DNA of 64,000 bases from Streptococcus thermophilus (GCA_900618065.1 UYIL01000003.1:1178001-1242000); one strand, 5' to 3'. Counted from the first letter of the stretch, positions 48,194-57,487 are shown. The notes: a model not told the origin generated them from the letters alone. Numbers and translations are program-made.

Positions 48194-49708
48194 TTAGCTT
48201 TCCAGCGGAATATCGCGCAGGTCTTTGCGCAGAATCTTGCCGGTCGGATTCTTCGGGATCTGGTCGATGAACGTCACCGCGCGGATCTTCTTGTACGGGG
48301 TAACGCGCTCGGCGACCCAGTCCATCAACTCCTCCTCGCTCAAGGACGCGCCCTGTTGCAGGACAACGAACGCGCGCGGGATCTCCTGGCCGTCCTTGTA
48401 TGCGCCCACTACGCCGGCGTCCGCGATGGCGTCGTGGGTGAGCAGGAGTGCTTCGAGCTCAGCCGGTGCGACTTGGTAGCCCTTGTACTTGATCACTTCC
48501 TTGGCGCGGTCGACGATGTAGAGGTGGCCGTTGTCTGCGACGCGGGCGACGTCGCCGGTGCGGAGCCAGCCGTCGTCAAGCAATGTTTCGCGCGTGGCTT
48601 CTTCATTGTTGAGGTAGCCGCGCATGACCTGGGGTCCGCGCACGAGCAGCTCGCCGGACTCGCCTTGCTCCAGGTCCTCGAGTGTTTCAATGTCCACGAC
48701 GCGGCACTCGGTGTTGGGGACCGGGAAGCCGATGGAGCCGGGGTTAGTCTCGCCGTGGACGCCAATGCACACCGCGGGTGAGGTCTCCGTCATGCCGTAA
48801 CCCTGCACAAACGTGGTTTTCAGGCGACGTTCGACGGCGCGCGCGACTTCCTCATCGAGCGGCGCCGCGCCGGAGAACATGACCTTGTTCGCCGCGAAGC
48901 CTTCGGGAGTGACAGCTGGGTGCTTCGCCAGCGCGACGGCCATCGGGGGAGCTACGAAGGTGAATTCGATGTCGTGCTCACCGTGTGCACGTAGGAAGAC
49001 ATCCAGGTCGAACTTGGGCAGGGTGTGCACGTTCCAGCGCAGCAACAGCGGTGACAGCAGTAGCGCGGTCATGCCGTAAATGTGGGAAAACGGCAGGGGA
49101 GACAGGGTGTTGACGTGCTTGTCCATGCCGTTGCGCTCGAGCATGGACACTGCTTGCAAGACATTCGACGTGAGGTTGCTGTGGGAGAGCATGACGCCCT
49201 TCGGCAAGCCGGTAGTGCCGGAGGAGAACGGCACCGACGCGAGTGCGCTGCCATCGACGCTCAGTTCGGGTGCAGGCATTCGCTTTTCGACGATTCCCGC
49301 CAACTCGTGATCCCACACATGCTTGTCATGCCCTACGTCGGCCACACCGATGAAGAGGTCTGCTCCGGCCATTGTGGCCACCTTTTCCACGTCGGCGTCG
49401 TTCAGCAGAACGCCGATCGGGTTGACCGTGGCCCCGGCGCGGAAAATGCCGAACAAGGCTGCGGCGAAGTTGATGGAGTTCGGGATCTGAAGCGTGACCA
49501 CGTTGCCGGGTCCGATACCGCGGTCAGCCAAATACCCGGCGATAGCGTCTGCCATCTCCTGCAGCTGCGCGTACGTGACGGTGTCGCCGGTGGTCAGCTC
49601 GGTGATCGCGGTGCGCTGGGCGTCATCGCCGGAAAGGTCGTTGAAGATGAGGTCGTAGACGGAGCCGCCGAACAGCTCGAGGTCCGGGTACGGGCTGGAA
49701 TAGATCAT
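48194..49708 (-). CDS. AMP-forming acyl-CoA synthetase/ligase
   Basis: A 504-residue adenylating enzyme of the fatty-acyl-CoA/4-coumaroyl-CoA ligase type. The phosphate loop is PFSSGTTGLPKGVMLSH, the A5 motif is GYGMTETSPA, the hinge region is GWLRTGDVARV, and the catalytic Lys is in KNPTGKILRKDL. It activates the fatty acid to feed the acyl-CoA dehydrogenases that follow on the same strand. ATG 49708 is favoured since GAAAGG lies 10 nt upstream; ATG 49741 would add 11 residues. Confidence 0.88.
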   Translation of the reverse strand: MIYSSPYPDLELFGGSVYDLIFNDLSGDDAQRTAITELTTGDTVTYAQLQEMADAIAGYLADRGIGPGNVVTLQIPNSINFAAALFGIFRAGATVNPIGVLLNDADVEKVATMAGADLFIGVADVGHDKHVWDHELAGIVEKRMPAPELSVDGSALASVPFSSGTTGLPKGVMLSHSNLTSNVLQAVSMLERNGMDKHVNTLSPLPFSHIYGMTALLLSPLLLRWNVHTLPKFDLDVFLRAHGEHDIEFTFVAPPMAVALAKHPAVTPEGFAANKVMFSGAAPLDEEVARAVERRLKTTFVQGYGMTETSPAVCIGVHGETNPGSIGFPVPNTECRVVDIETLEDLEQGESGELLVRGPQVMRGYLNNEEATRETLLDDGWLRTGDVARVADNGHLYIVDRAKEVIKYKGYQVAPAELEALLLTHDAIADAGVVGAYKDGQEIPRAFVVLQQGASLSEEELMDWVAERVTPYKKIRAVTFIDQIPKNPTGKILRKDLRDIPLES

Positions 49709-49897
49709 GGAGTCTGGCCTTTCAATCGTGGTCTCGCGCATAGTGCCGCGGCCGAAGCATGGCTCGCGACAATACTTCGCATCTTAAAACAAATAGGCTT
49801 TCAAATGTGAGCTAAGTCGCTTTTTCTTCCAGTTGAGAAACGGTTAACGTTTTCCTCTGGTTGAAGCTCTCGCCGGGCCAGGGAAAACGTCCTGAAC

Positions 49898-49903
49898 TAG
49901 GGT
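49898..49903 (+). promoter_or_regulatory. Leaderless-type -10 box of the 49911 gene
   Basis: TAGGGT is followed by 7 nt and then ATG 49911. Confidence 0.5.
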
Positions 49904-49910
49904 GTGGTTC

Positions 49911-50216
49911 ATGCAAGCTGCCTCCCTGATCTTCGCGGCCGTTTTCTCGCTGGTCGCCATTGCCGGCGTGTTCTTGGATCTGCCCACGTGGATTTCCGTC
50001 GCCGCTCTCGCAGCCGCGGCCCTCTTCTTGGTGCTAGGCCTTGCCGATAAGTACCGGCAGATGGAGGACAAGCCGATCGAGCTCGATAAAGAGCAGCGCG
50101 CAACTATCGAGCGCATGAAAAAGGAGGGCAATCACGATTTGGCCGTCCGTCAGGTGCAGATGTGGTTCAGGAATACCAGCTATGAGGACGCTGCAGCCGT
50201 GGTGCGCGAGCTGTAG
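49911..50216 (+). CDS. Small membrane protein upstream of ndk
   Basis: A 101-residue protein with two N-terminal membrane helices (residues about 3-20 and 27-42), followed by a cytoplasmic helix rich in charged residues ([19 protein letters not shown]) and [17 protein letters not shown]. Actinobacteria often have such a small uncharacterised protein before ndk. TAGGGT 7 nt before the ATG suggests a leaderless mRNA. ndk starts 23 bp downstream with its own -10 box. Confidence 0.7.
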   Translation: MQAASLIFAAVFSLVAIAGVFLDLPTWISVAALAAAALFLVLGLADKYRQMEDKPIELDKEQRATIERMKKEGNHDLAVRQVQMWFRNTSYEDAAAVVREL

Positions 50217-50226
50217 CGTCATCCCG

Positions 50227-50232
50227 TAGGCT
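50227..50232 (+). promoter_or_regulatory. Leaderless-type -10 box of ndk
   Basis: TAGGCT is followed by 7 nt (which also contains GGAG) and then ATG 50240. Confidence 0.45.
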
Positions 50233-50239
50233 GGAGCGC

Positions 50240-50650
50240 ATGACTGAACGCACTCTGATTCTGATTAAGCCCGACGGTGTGGCAAATGGCCATGTCGGCG
50301 AGATCATCACCCGCATCGAGCGCAAGGGCCTCAAGCTCGTCGAGTTGGACCTGCGCACCGCTGACCGCGAGACCGCTGAGAAGCACTACGAAGAGCACCG
50401 GGACAAGCCGTTCTTCGGTGAGCTCGTCGACTTCATCACCTCCGCCCCGCTGGTCGCCGGCATCGTCGAGGGTGAGTCTGCGATCGCTGCGTGGCGTCAG
50501 CTCGCCGGCGGCACCCACCCGGTCGAGAAGGCCACCCCGGGCACTATCCGCGGCGACTTCGCGCTGACGGTCGGTGAGAACGTCGTGCACGGCTCTGACT
50601 CCCCGGAGTCCGCTGAGCGCGAGATCGCGATCTGGTTCCCTAACCTCTAG
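50240..50650 (+). CDS. ndk: Nucleoside-diphosphate kinase
   Basis: A 136-residue enzyme equalising NTP pools. It begins [23 protein letters not shown] (pieces), and the phosphoryl-accepting His is in [18 protein letters not shown]. The length is normal. In related genomes ndk lies close to folC and upstream of rne; here phoD intervenes before rne and the beta-oxidation island lies before it. Confidence 0.95.
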   Translation: MTERTLILIKPDGVANGHVGEIITRIERKGLKLVELDLRTADRETAEKHYEEHRDKPFFGELVDFITSAPLVAGIVEGESAIAAWRQLAGGTHPVEKATPGTIRGDFALTVGENVVHGSDSPESAEREIAIWFPNL

Positions 50651-50670
50651 GAAACCCCCGCACGGTTAAT

Positions 50671-50741
50671 GGCACGTGAACTCGTGCCGAACAGTCCCCG
50701 ATGAACAGCTCCTCCGGTTGCAGCTCTTCATCGGGGGCTTG
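50671..50741 (+). terminator. Two hairpins after ndk, the second a terminator
   Basis: GGCACG/CGTGCC (50671-50688) is followed by the long stem CCCCGATGAA (50696-50705)/TTCATCGGGG (50727-50736), with internal pairing CAGCT/AGCTC, then GCTTGATTCTT. Confidence 0.65.
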
Positions 50742-50752
50742 ATTCTTAGGGC

Positions 50753-52450
50753 ATGACTTCCCAGAATCTTCCTCGCCGTCGTTTCTTGGCCGGCTCGGCG
50801 ACAGCGGCGGCAGCGGCTGCCGTCGGCACGCAAGCGGTCGCTCATGCACAATCTTCTTCGTCTTCATCTGGACTGTCCTCTGCGCGTTTGCCGAAAGAGC
50901 CTGCGCCCAAGCCGTGGTCGGCGTTCATGCACGGTGTCGCTTCGGGTGACCCGACGCCGGATTCGGTGATCATCTGGACCCGCGTGAGCGTATCCCCGGA
51001 AGCAGCACCGGGTTCCGGCAAAGGCGAAGACGCGGATGTGACCTGGGAGATCGCCACCGATAACAACTTTGCCAAGATTGTCCGCAACGGCTCGGTCCGC
51101 GCTACCACAGCCAGCGACCACACTGTCAAGGTGGACCCGCGTGGTCTGCAACCGGGCACGGAGTACTTCTACCGCTTCCGCTACAACGAGCACACGTCCC
51201 CGGTGGGCAAGACGCGCACCGCACCCGCGTTCAACGCCGACATCAACGAGTACAAGCTCGTCGTCGCATCCTGCGCCAACTATGAGTGCGGCTACTTCAC
51301 CGCGTACCGCGACATGGCAGAACGTGCGGAAGCTGGCGGAATCGATGTCGTGGTCTTCCTCGGCGATTACATCTACGAGTACCCGACGGGGGAGTACGCC
51401 GGTAAGTCTGGTGTGTCCCGCCCGCACCACCCGCCGCACGAGATTGTGACGTTGGCCGACTACCGCATCCGTTACGGCCGTTACCGCACCGACGAGCACC
51501 TCCAGCGCGCGCACGCAGCCGCGCCGTGGGTCGTCGTATGGGACGACCACGAGTCCGCGAACGACTCCTGGCGCGAGGGTGCGGAGAACCACACCCCCGG
51601 TGAGGAGGGTGACTGGAAGACCCGCGAATCCGCAGCGCAGCAGGCCTATTTCGAATGGCTGCCGGTGCGCGCCACCCGTCCGTCGGAAGGCGGCCACATT
51701 TACCGCACCTACCGCTTCGGCAACTTGCTGCAGCTGACGATGATGGACCTGCGCTCCTACCGCGATGAGCAGGCGAAAACGTTCAGCAAGAAGATTGACG
51801 CACCGGAGCGCACCATGCTCGGCTCCGAGCAGTTCAACTGGCTCAAGGGCCAGGTGGAATCCGCCGACACCACATGGAATGTGCTGGGTAACTCGGTGAT
51901 GATTTCCCGCATGGAGATCGGCCACCTGCCGAACACGACCGAGCAGAACCGCACCGCGAACTACGCCATCGACGAGTTCACCCAGTCCGCCGGCCTGGCT
52001 GTGAACACCGACCAGTGGGACGGCTACCGCGCTGAGCGTGCGAAGCTGTTCGACATTCTCACCAACACCAAGGCCCACACACTGTTCCTCACCGGCGACA
52101 TCCACTCTGAGTGGGCGCACTCCGTGCAGCACAACGGGTTGGAGATCGGCGCGGAGATGGTCTGCGCATCGATCACCGCCCCGAACGTCGACGAGATTGT
52201 CACGCAGTACACCCGCACGTACACACCGGAAGACAACCCGATCACCCACCTGGTGGAGCAGGTCATGTACTCGGCGAACCCGTGGGTCAACCACGTCGAC
52301 TTCGACTCGCACGGCTACGGCATTGCTCGCGTGCAGAAGGACCGTGTGGTGATGGACTTCTACCGCGTATCCAATGTTGAAGATCCGCGTGCGTCGGCGC
52401 GCCTCGCGGTGTCGCGGACATGGCTACCGGGCAAGGGTTTCCAGAAATAA
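50753..52450 (+). CDS. phoD: PhoD-family alkaline phosphatase, Tat-secreted
   Basis: A 565-residue secreted phosphodiesterase/phosphomonoesterase. The Tat signal has RRRFLAGSATAA at residues 8-19, with cleavage expected after AHA. It has a PhoD N-terminal beta domain (WSAFMHGVASGDPTPDSVIIWTRV, in pieces) and the metallophosphatase core: Cys-containing VASCANYECGYFTAY, VFLGDYIYEY, VVWDDHESANDSW and FLTGDIHSEWAHS, where Asp, Asn and His residues bind iron and calcium. It releases phosphate from phosphodiesters, including teichoic-type substrates. It interrupts the usual ndk-rne adjacency. Confidence 0.93.
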   Translation: MTSQNLPRRRFLAGSATAAAAAAVGTQAVAHAQSSSSSSGLSSARLPKEPAPKPWSAFMHGVASGDPTPDSVIIWTRVSVSPEAAPGSGKGEDADVTWEIATDNNFAKIVRNGSVRATTASDHTVKVDPRGLQPGTEYFYRFRYNEHTSPVGKTRTAPAFNADINEYKLVVASCANYECGYFTAYRDMAERAEAGGIDVVVFLGDYIYEYPTGEYAGKSGVSRPHHPPHEIVTLADYRIRYGRYRTDEHLQRAHAAAPWVVVWDDHESANDSWREGAENHTPGEEGDWKTRESAAQQAYFEWLPVRATRPSEGGHIYRTYRFGNLLQLTMMDLRSYRDEQAKTFSKKIDAPERTMLGSEQFNWLKGQVESADTTWNVLGNSVMISRMEIGHLPNTTEQNRTANYAIDEFTQSAGLAVNTDQWDGYRAERAKLFDILTNTKAHTLFLTGDIHSEWAHSVQHNGLEIGAEMVCASITAPNVDEIVTQYTRTYTPEDNPITHLVEQVMYSANPWVNHVDFDSHGYGIARVQKDRVVMDFYRVSNVEDPRASARLAVSRTWLPGKGFQK

Positions 52451-52643
52451 GACGCTTTTCTCCCGTCTCCTAACCCGCCCGTCTTCCCACCCCGCCCGGC
52501 TCCGTATGCCACAATGGTGGCCGAACTGTGCGCCATTCGTGGCGCGCGCATGTTCAGCAAGCTTTGTACGAGAATCGTTCACTGCGCGGAGCCGTCTTTC
52601 GGCTAGTAGCTAGCAGCGCTGTGCGGCGGCGGTGGGGCAAAAC

Positions 52644-52711
52644 CTCCTATTGGTCCATTCCCACCAGCGCCCGGCGGGGATAGTCGCTCACGCGCGGCAA
52701 CTCAATAGGAG
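52644..52711 (+). promoter_or_regulatory. Possible Shine-Dalgarno-masking helix in the rne leader
   Basis: CTCCTATTG (52644-52652) is perfectly complementary to CAATAGGAG (52703-52711), the latter containing the AGGAG ribosome site of rne, 11 nt before GTG 52723. A GC-rich inner stem region lies between them. In E. coli the rne leader mediates autoregulation by RNase E. Confidence 0.55.
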
Positions 52712-52722
52712 ATGTTCTTTCC

Positions 52723-55700
52723 GTGGCTGATAGCGACGAAAATACCACCACTGAGGCGTCCTCTGCGGCGCCGGCGCACAAGAAGGCAGCGAAAAAGAAC
52801 GCTGTAAAATCCGCTAAAAAGGCGGCGGCTAAGTCGGCGAAAAAGACGGGTAAGGAGACTGCTGCGAAGTCCTCGAGCGCGGCGACGAAGAAGGCTGCAA
52901 AGCGGGCCTCCAAGAAATCGATGTCCAGTTCGGCTCAGCAACAGGACCAAGCGCAGCCGGGCGAGCAGGCTGCTGCACCCTTGTATGACCGTTCCCGCCT
53001 GGGCGAGAAGACTCGTGTCTTCGCTCTGGCGAAAGAGCTGGGCATGTCCTCGAAGGACTTGGTCGCTGCGCTCAATGAGTTGGGCATGGTGAAAGTCGCG
53101 CAGTCCTCGTTGACCCGCGCGGAAACTGCGCAGCTCTTGGACGCTCTCGAGTCCCAGCCCAGCCCCTCCGACGACAAAATCCGCGAGCGTGTCCGCAAAG
53201 ACGTTGCCAATGAGATCAACCAGATCGAGGAGAAGGTCGACGCTGACCTCGAATCCGCGGGTGCTGCCGAGCCCGCTGACGACGGCGATGACGCCGATGT
53301 CCTGTACGACGTCGAACCTGAGGTGACCCCCGCCCCGGAGGAGGATGACGAGGATTCTGCCGCTGGTCTGTACACCCCGGTGTTCAAGGCGGCGCCGCGG
53401 TCGTCGAGGAGGCGGGCGAGCCGCCCGTCGGAAAGCGATGCGAAGCGCACTGAGCAGGCGCAGAACGCGTCGCAGGACGAGGTTGACGACGCACGATCCA
53501 GCGAGGCGAGCGAGGAAAGCGAGGATTCTGGATCGAAGTCGAACCGTCGTAGCTCGCGCAAGACCAGCCGCAAGCGCACGGAGAAGCAGGACAGCCAGGA
53601 GCCTGAGCAGCGTGAGGAGCCGAAGGCCATCAAGGGTTCTTCGCGTCTGGAGGCCCAGCGCCGCCGGCGCACCGAGCGCCGCGAAGAGGACCGCAACCGT
53701 TCGCGCGTGGTGTCCCAGGCGGAGTTCCTGGCGCGGCGTGAGTCGGTCGAGCGCACCATGGTTGTGCGCGAGCGTTCGCGTCACGACGGCCCCGGCAAGA
53801 TCACCGAAGTCGGTGTCTTAGAAGATGGTCTGCTGGTGGAGCACTTCGTTGACTCCGACGACAGCGCCTCGATGATTGGCAACATTTACCTGGGGCGTGT
53901 GCAAAACGTGTTGCCCAGCATGGAAGCTGCGTTCATCGACATCGGCCAGGGCCGCAACGGCGTGCTCTACGCCGGCGAAGTCGACTGGAAGGCTGCCGGA
54001 CTTGGCGGGCGCGCGCGCCGCATTGAGCAAGCGCTCAAGTCCGGCGATCAGGTGCTGGTGCAGGTGACCAAGGACCCGGTCGGCCACAAGGGGGCGCGTC
54101 TGACCACCCAGATTTCTCTGGCTGGCCGCTACTTGGTTTACGTGCCCGGTGGGCACAGCGCCGGCATCTCCCGCAAGCTTCCTGCTCCAGAACGCAAGCG
54201 GCTGAAGGACATTCTGGTCAAGGTTGTTCCCGGCAAGGGCGGAGCGATCATTCGCACTGCCGCTGAAGGCGTGCCAGAGGAGGCCATCGCCGCCGACGTG
54301 AAGCGTTTGCACACCCAATGGCAGACCATTAAGCAGCAGTCGGAAGAGGAGAAGAAGTCGAAGGGCTCCAAGCCTGTGACGCTGTATGAAGAGCCGCGTC
54401 TTTTGGTCAAGGTTGTCCGCGACCTGTTCAACGAAGACTTCCAGCAGCTTGTGGTAGACGGCAAGAAGCCGTGGAACGTGGTGAGCAATTATGTCGAGTC
54501 CGTCGCCCCGGACCTTGCCGACAGGCTCGAGCTGTTCGACAGGCGCGACCACGGCGGCCGGGACGCGTTCGAGGTCTGCCGCGTCGACGAGCAGATCCAG
54601 AAGGCCTTGTCGCGTACTGTGTGGCTGCCGTCCGGCGGCACCTTGGTGATTGACCGCACAGAGGCCATGACTGTCATCGACGTCAACACCGGCAAGTTCA
54701 CCGGTTCTGGCGGTTCGCTGGAGGAGACGGTTACGTCGAACAACATGGAGGCGGCCGAGGAGATTGTCCGCCAGCTGCGTCTGCGCGACATCGGCGGCAT
54801 GATCATCATCGACTTCATCGACATGATCTTGCCCGAGAACCAGGAACTGGTGCTGCGCCGCTTCAAGGAGGCACTCGGCCGCGACCGCACGCGCCACCAG
54901 GTCTCCGAGGTCACCTCGTTGGGCCTGGTTCAGCTCACGCGCAAGCGCCTCGGCACAGGGCTCGTGGAGACGTTCTCGACGAAGTGCGAGTGCTGCGACG
55001 GCCGGGGCATTGTGCTTTCCGACGATCCCGTCCGAGCAACCGATTCACGCGACGACACTCCGGGTCGTGGCGGCCGCCGCGGGAACCAGTCCCGCCGCCG
55101 CAAGCCGGCGCAGGATCCGGCGGGCCACCCGGCAGCTCTGGCCATGCAGGGCCGTGACGATGATCCTTCCCAGGAGTCCGGGCGGGGCACCGAGAATGAC
55201 GTAGAGAAGGATGTGGAGCAGCTCGAAGAGCTTGCCGACGCTGTGGTGATCACCAACGACCCGGTCGAACCCGTCGACACGAGCGACACAACCGACACCG
55301 AAGATTCCTCCGATGAGGACCGGCCGAAGCGTCGCTCCTCCCGCCGCCGCGGTCGACGCGGCAGCGGCCGCGGCAAGGGGCGCCCGCAGCAGGAGACCAC
55401 CGACACCCAGGACACGCCCGAGGATTCTTCCGGTCGAGACGACGAGGACACGTCCGAACCGGCGAAGACGTACGAGGAAGCTGTCGAGGAATTCGAGCGC
55501 TCGCCGCGCCGCAAGCGCAACACTCGCGGCAACTCCAAGTCTGATCACCGCCCGCGCCGGGAGGACTACAAGCAGGCTGAAGCGGAAGCTGACCAACCGG
55601 ACGATTCCGCTGAAAGCGCGCAGGACCGCAGGTCTGATCCGGGGCGTGAGCCGGAGCGCACCTCCCGCGGTCGTCGCCGGGCGACCCGTCGCACCACGGC

Positions 55701-55857
55701 TGCGCGCGATACGGCACGGCAGCCGGTGAACGAGAAGCCGACGCAGCGCCAGGATCCGGCCAACAAGTCGGGTGGCAAGGCTGCGCCGCAGCAAAGTGAC
55801 AAGATGGCCCAAACCCGCTCCCGCGGGCGTCGGCGCGCTACCCGTCGCACCAGCTAG
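52723..55857 (+). CDS. rne: Ribonuclease E/G
   Basis: A 1044-residue endoribonuclease of the actinobacterial RNase E type. A Lys/Ala-rich N-terminus (residues 1-70) precedes an IF2 N-terminal-like module (RVFALAKELGMSSKDLVAALNELGM, about 98-140, in pieces). Acidic and basic linkers follow, then the S1 domain and catalytic domain (about 340-760). Key metal-binding sites are in VIDVNTGKF (about residue 653) and IIDFIDMILP (about 696), and a Zn-link KCECCDGRG (about 754). The C-terminal 280 residues are disordered with Arg/Asp-rich repeats. It acts in mRNA decay and rRNA processing. Confidence 0.95.
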   Translation: MADSDENTTTEASSAAPAHKKAAKKNAVKSAKKAAAKSAKKTGKETAAKSSSAATKKAAKRASKKSMSSSAQQQDQAQPGEQAAAPLYDRSRLGEKTRVFALAKELGMSSKDLVAALNELGMVKVAQSSLTRAETAQLLDALESQPSPSDDKIRERVRKDVANEINQIEEKVDADLESAGAAEPADDGDDADVLYDVEPEVTPAPEEDDEDSAAGLYTPVFKAAPRSSRRRASRPSESDAKRTEQAQNASQDEVDDARSSEASEESEDSGSKSNRRSSRKTSRKRTEKQDSQEPEQREEPKAIKGSSRLEAQRRRRTERREEDRNRSRVVSQAEFLARRESVERTMVVRERSRHDGPGKITEVGVLEDGLLVEHFVDSDDSASMIGNIYLGRVQNVLPSMEAAFIDIGQGRNGVLYAGEVDWKAAGLGGRARRIEQALKSGDQVLVQVTKDPVGHKGARLTTQISLAGRYLVYVPGGHSAGISRKLPAPERKRLKDILVKVVPGKGGAIIRTAAEGVPEEAIAADVKRLHTQWQTIKQQSEEEKKSKGSKPVTLYEEPRLLVKVVRDLFNEDFQQLVVDGKKPWNVVSNYVESVAPDLADRLELFDRRDHGGRDAFEVCRVDEQIQKALSRTVWLPSGGTLVIDRTEAMTVIDVNTGKFTGSGGSLEETVTSNNMEAAEEIVRQLRLRDIGGMIIIDFIDMILPENQELVLRRFKEALGRDRTRHQVSEVTSLGLVQLTRKRLGTGLVETFSTKCECCDGRGIVLSDDPVRATDSRDDTPGRGGRRGNQSRRRKPAQDPAGHPAALAMQGRDDDPSQESGRGTENDVEKDVEQLEELADAVVITNDPVEPVDTSDTTDTEDSSDEDRPKRRSSRRRGRRGSGRGKGRPQQETTDTQDTPEDSSGRDDEDTSEPAKTYEEAVEEFERSPRRKRNTRGNSKSDHRPRREDYKQAEAEADQPDDSAESAQDRRSDPGREPERTSRGRRRATRRTTAARDTARQPVNEKPTQRQDPANKSGGKAAPQQSDKMAQTRSRGRRRATRRTS

Positions 55858-55923
55858 TTGAACCGAGGAGAACCGGTGGGGGCCGTTAAATCGCGGCTCC
55901 CACTAAACGCCCGCACATGACTG

Positions 55924-55955
55924 AAGCCCCCTTCCCAGCGAAAGGGGGCTTAGCC
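55924..55955. terminator. Bidirectional intrinsic terminator between rne and the Asp-repeat gene
   Basis: AAGCCCCCTT (55924-55933) pairs perfectly with AAGGGGGCTT (55942-55951). It can act for both the convergent genes, with A- and T-rich edges. Confidence 0.85.
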
Positions 55956-55973
55956 GTTGGCTAGAGGTTGTGC

Positions 55974-57266
55974 TTAGGCCATGTCGGTCGGTGCGTCGAA
56001 GTCAATGCCCTCGGAGTCCGGGAACTCCGGTGCTTCGTTGTAGGTGTCGATGGCTTCCTCGGTGTCGTAGTAGCCGTCACCGGTGGTGTCAGTCAGCAGG
56101 GCGTCGCCGAAGCCGTCGCCGTCGACATCGATGATGGCCTCGTCGGTGGTGCCGTCGCCGTCGGTGTCGGAGTGCTGCTCGTCGACCTTGCCGTCGAAGT
56201 CGGAGTCGACGAACAGGGTGTCAGTGATGCCGTCGCCGTCGGAGTCAACCTCCATGGCGTCGATCTCGCCGTCGTTGTTGGTGTCGTAGACGATGGCGTC
56301 TGCGTAGCCGTCACCGTCCAGGTCGACCACCACGCCGCCTTCGGGGTGAGCCTCGCTAGCGACGGCCGGGTCGGTCTCGGTAGCGCGCTCGGGAGCTGCT
56401 TCCTCGTCCTCGAGGTCGTCGAGAGCAATGTCGTCGGACTCAGACGGAGCCGGAGCCGGTGCTGCTGCGGCAGCGTCAGGTGCTTCCTGCGCCGGAGCCT
56501 CCTGCGCCGGTGCTTCCTCGGCCGGAGCCTCCTGTGCGGGTGCCTGCTCAGCCGGAGCCTCCTGCGCTGGTGCTTCCTCGGCCGGAGCCTCCGGAACTGG
56601 AGCACCCTGGTCAGCCGGAGCGTTCTGCTCCATGTTCTCGAAGAACTCGCGCTGCGCCTGGTTCGGGCCGGACGGGGTGCCGTCGGTGGAGTCGATCTGG
56701 CCGTCACCGTCGAAGTCGTACTCGCGGTAGTCCATCTGGCCGTCACCGTCGGTGTCGTAGGCGAAGGCGTCGAGCTGGCCGTCCTTGTCTGTGTCGGAGA
56801 AGCGGGTGTCCATTTGGCCGTCGCCGTCGGTGTCGAACTCGACGGTGTCAGCCTTGTGGTCGTAGTTCACGTCGCGGACGGTGGTGTCCATGATGCCGTC
56901 GCCGTCGGTGTCGAAGTGCTCGACATCGGTCTTGCCGTCGCGGTTGGTGTCCTGTGCGGCGTAGTCCGGAGCGCCGTCGCCGTCGGAGTCGACCTCGACG
57001 CGCTCGACGTTGCCGTCACCGTCGCGGTCGAAGACGCGGGTCTCTGCGACGCCGTCGCCGTCCATGTCGACGTGGAAGGTGTCCAGGTTGCCGTCGCCGG
57101 TGGTGTCCTGGCCGCCCTGAATGTCACCGGTGTGGGTGTTGCCTTCAGCGTCGGTGTACTGGAACTGGGTGGGCACACCGGTCTGCTCTTCAGCGCCAGC
57201 GTTCTGGGTTGCGTTCTGGTTCTCGGTGTTCGGGGTGTTGTTCTGAGCGTTTCCCTGGTCGGACAT
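55974..57266 (-). CDS. Asp-rich 13-residue repeat protein (calcium-binding type)
   Basis: A 430-residue, very acidic protein. After a Gln/Asn-rich start come eleven contiguous 13-residue units of the form DxDxDGxxDxxxx, a Pro/Ala/Glu linker (repeated APAQEAPAEE) near residues 215-290, and then seven more units. The repeat resembles thrombospondin type 3 and dockerin calcium-binding loops; two units (DVNYDHKAD and DTNRDGKTD) are imperfect. No signal peptide or anchor is evident. It diverges from a dynamin-like gene, so they may share regulation. Calcium binding is inferred from the pattern. Confidence 0.75.
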   Translation of the reverse strand: MSDQGNAQNNTPNTENQNATQNAGAEEQTGVPTQFQYTDAEGNTHTGDIQGGQDTTGDGNLDTFHVDMDGDGVAETRVFDRDGDGNVERVEVDSDGDGAPDYAAQDTNRDGKTDVEHFDTDGDGIMDTTVRDVNYDHKADTVEFDTDGDGQMDTRFSDTDKDGQLDAFAYDTDGDGQMDYREYDFDGDGQIDSTDGTPSGPNQAQREFFENMEQNAPADQGAPVPEAPAEEAPAQEAPAEQAPAQEAPAEEAPAQEAPAQEAPDAAAAAPAPAPSESDDIALDDLEDEEAAPERATETDPAVASEAHPEGGVVVDLDGDGYADAIVYDTNNDGEIDAMEVDSDGDGITDTLFVDSDFDGKVDEQHSDTDGDGTTDEAIIDVDGDGFGDALLTDTTGDGYYDTEEAIDTYNEAPEFPDSEGIDFDAPTDMA

Positions 57267-57395
57267 TGTTCTTCCCTCTCAAGTGTGTGTTGTTTCTGTG
57301 TGGTCTTGCGGTCCGGGTGGTTCCGGGCTGTTGTGACCTGACGTTCTGTCCAGTCACCTGTGTAATGCGCAGCCTAGGCCCAAGGTTCCCGGAAG

Positions 57396-57423
57396 GTTTG
57401 AAGTTTTTCTCAAACTTTCAAAC
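57396..57423. promoter_or_regulatory. Near-palindrome in the divergent control region
   Basis: GTTTGAAGTTT (57396-57406) and AAACTTTCAAAC (57412-57423) pair with one bulge, in an A/T-rich part of the 254-bp interval between the Asp-repeat gene and the dynamin-like gene. It is a plausible operator for both. Confidence 0.4.
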
Positions 57424-57487
57424 AAAAATGTCAAAACACCAGGTTAAGAACTGCTTATACCTGAGAGGATATTTTTTCGCTTCACTG

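Noticed and set aside
55968..57341. 457-codon open frame on the plus strand opposite the Asp-repeat gene
   Set aside because: It is the mirror of GAC/GGC-rich codons, giving Val/Gly/Leu runs; the minus-strand protein with exact 13-residue repeats is the real gene.
57330..57345. GACCTG near the Asp-repeat promoter as a repeat element
   Set aside because: Flanks do not form inverted repeats and the core lacks the AAAACC part.
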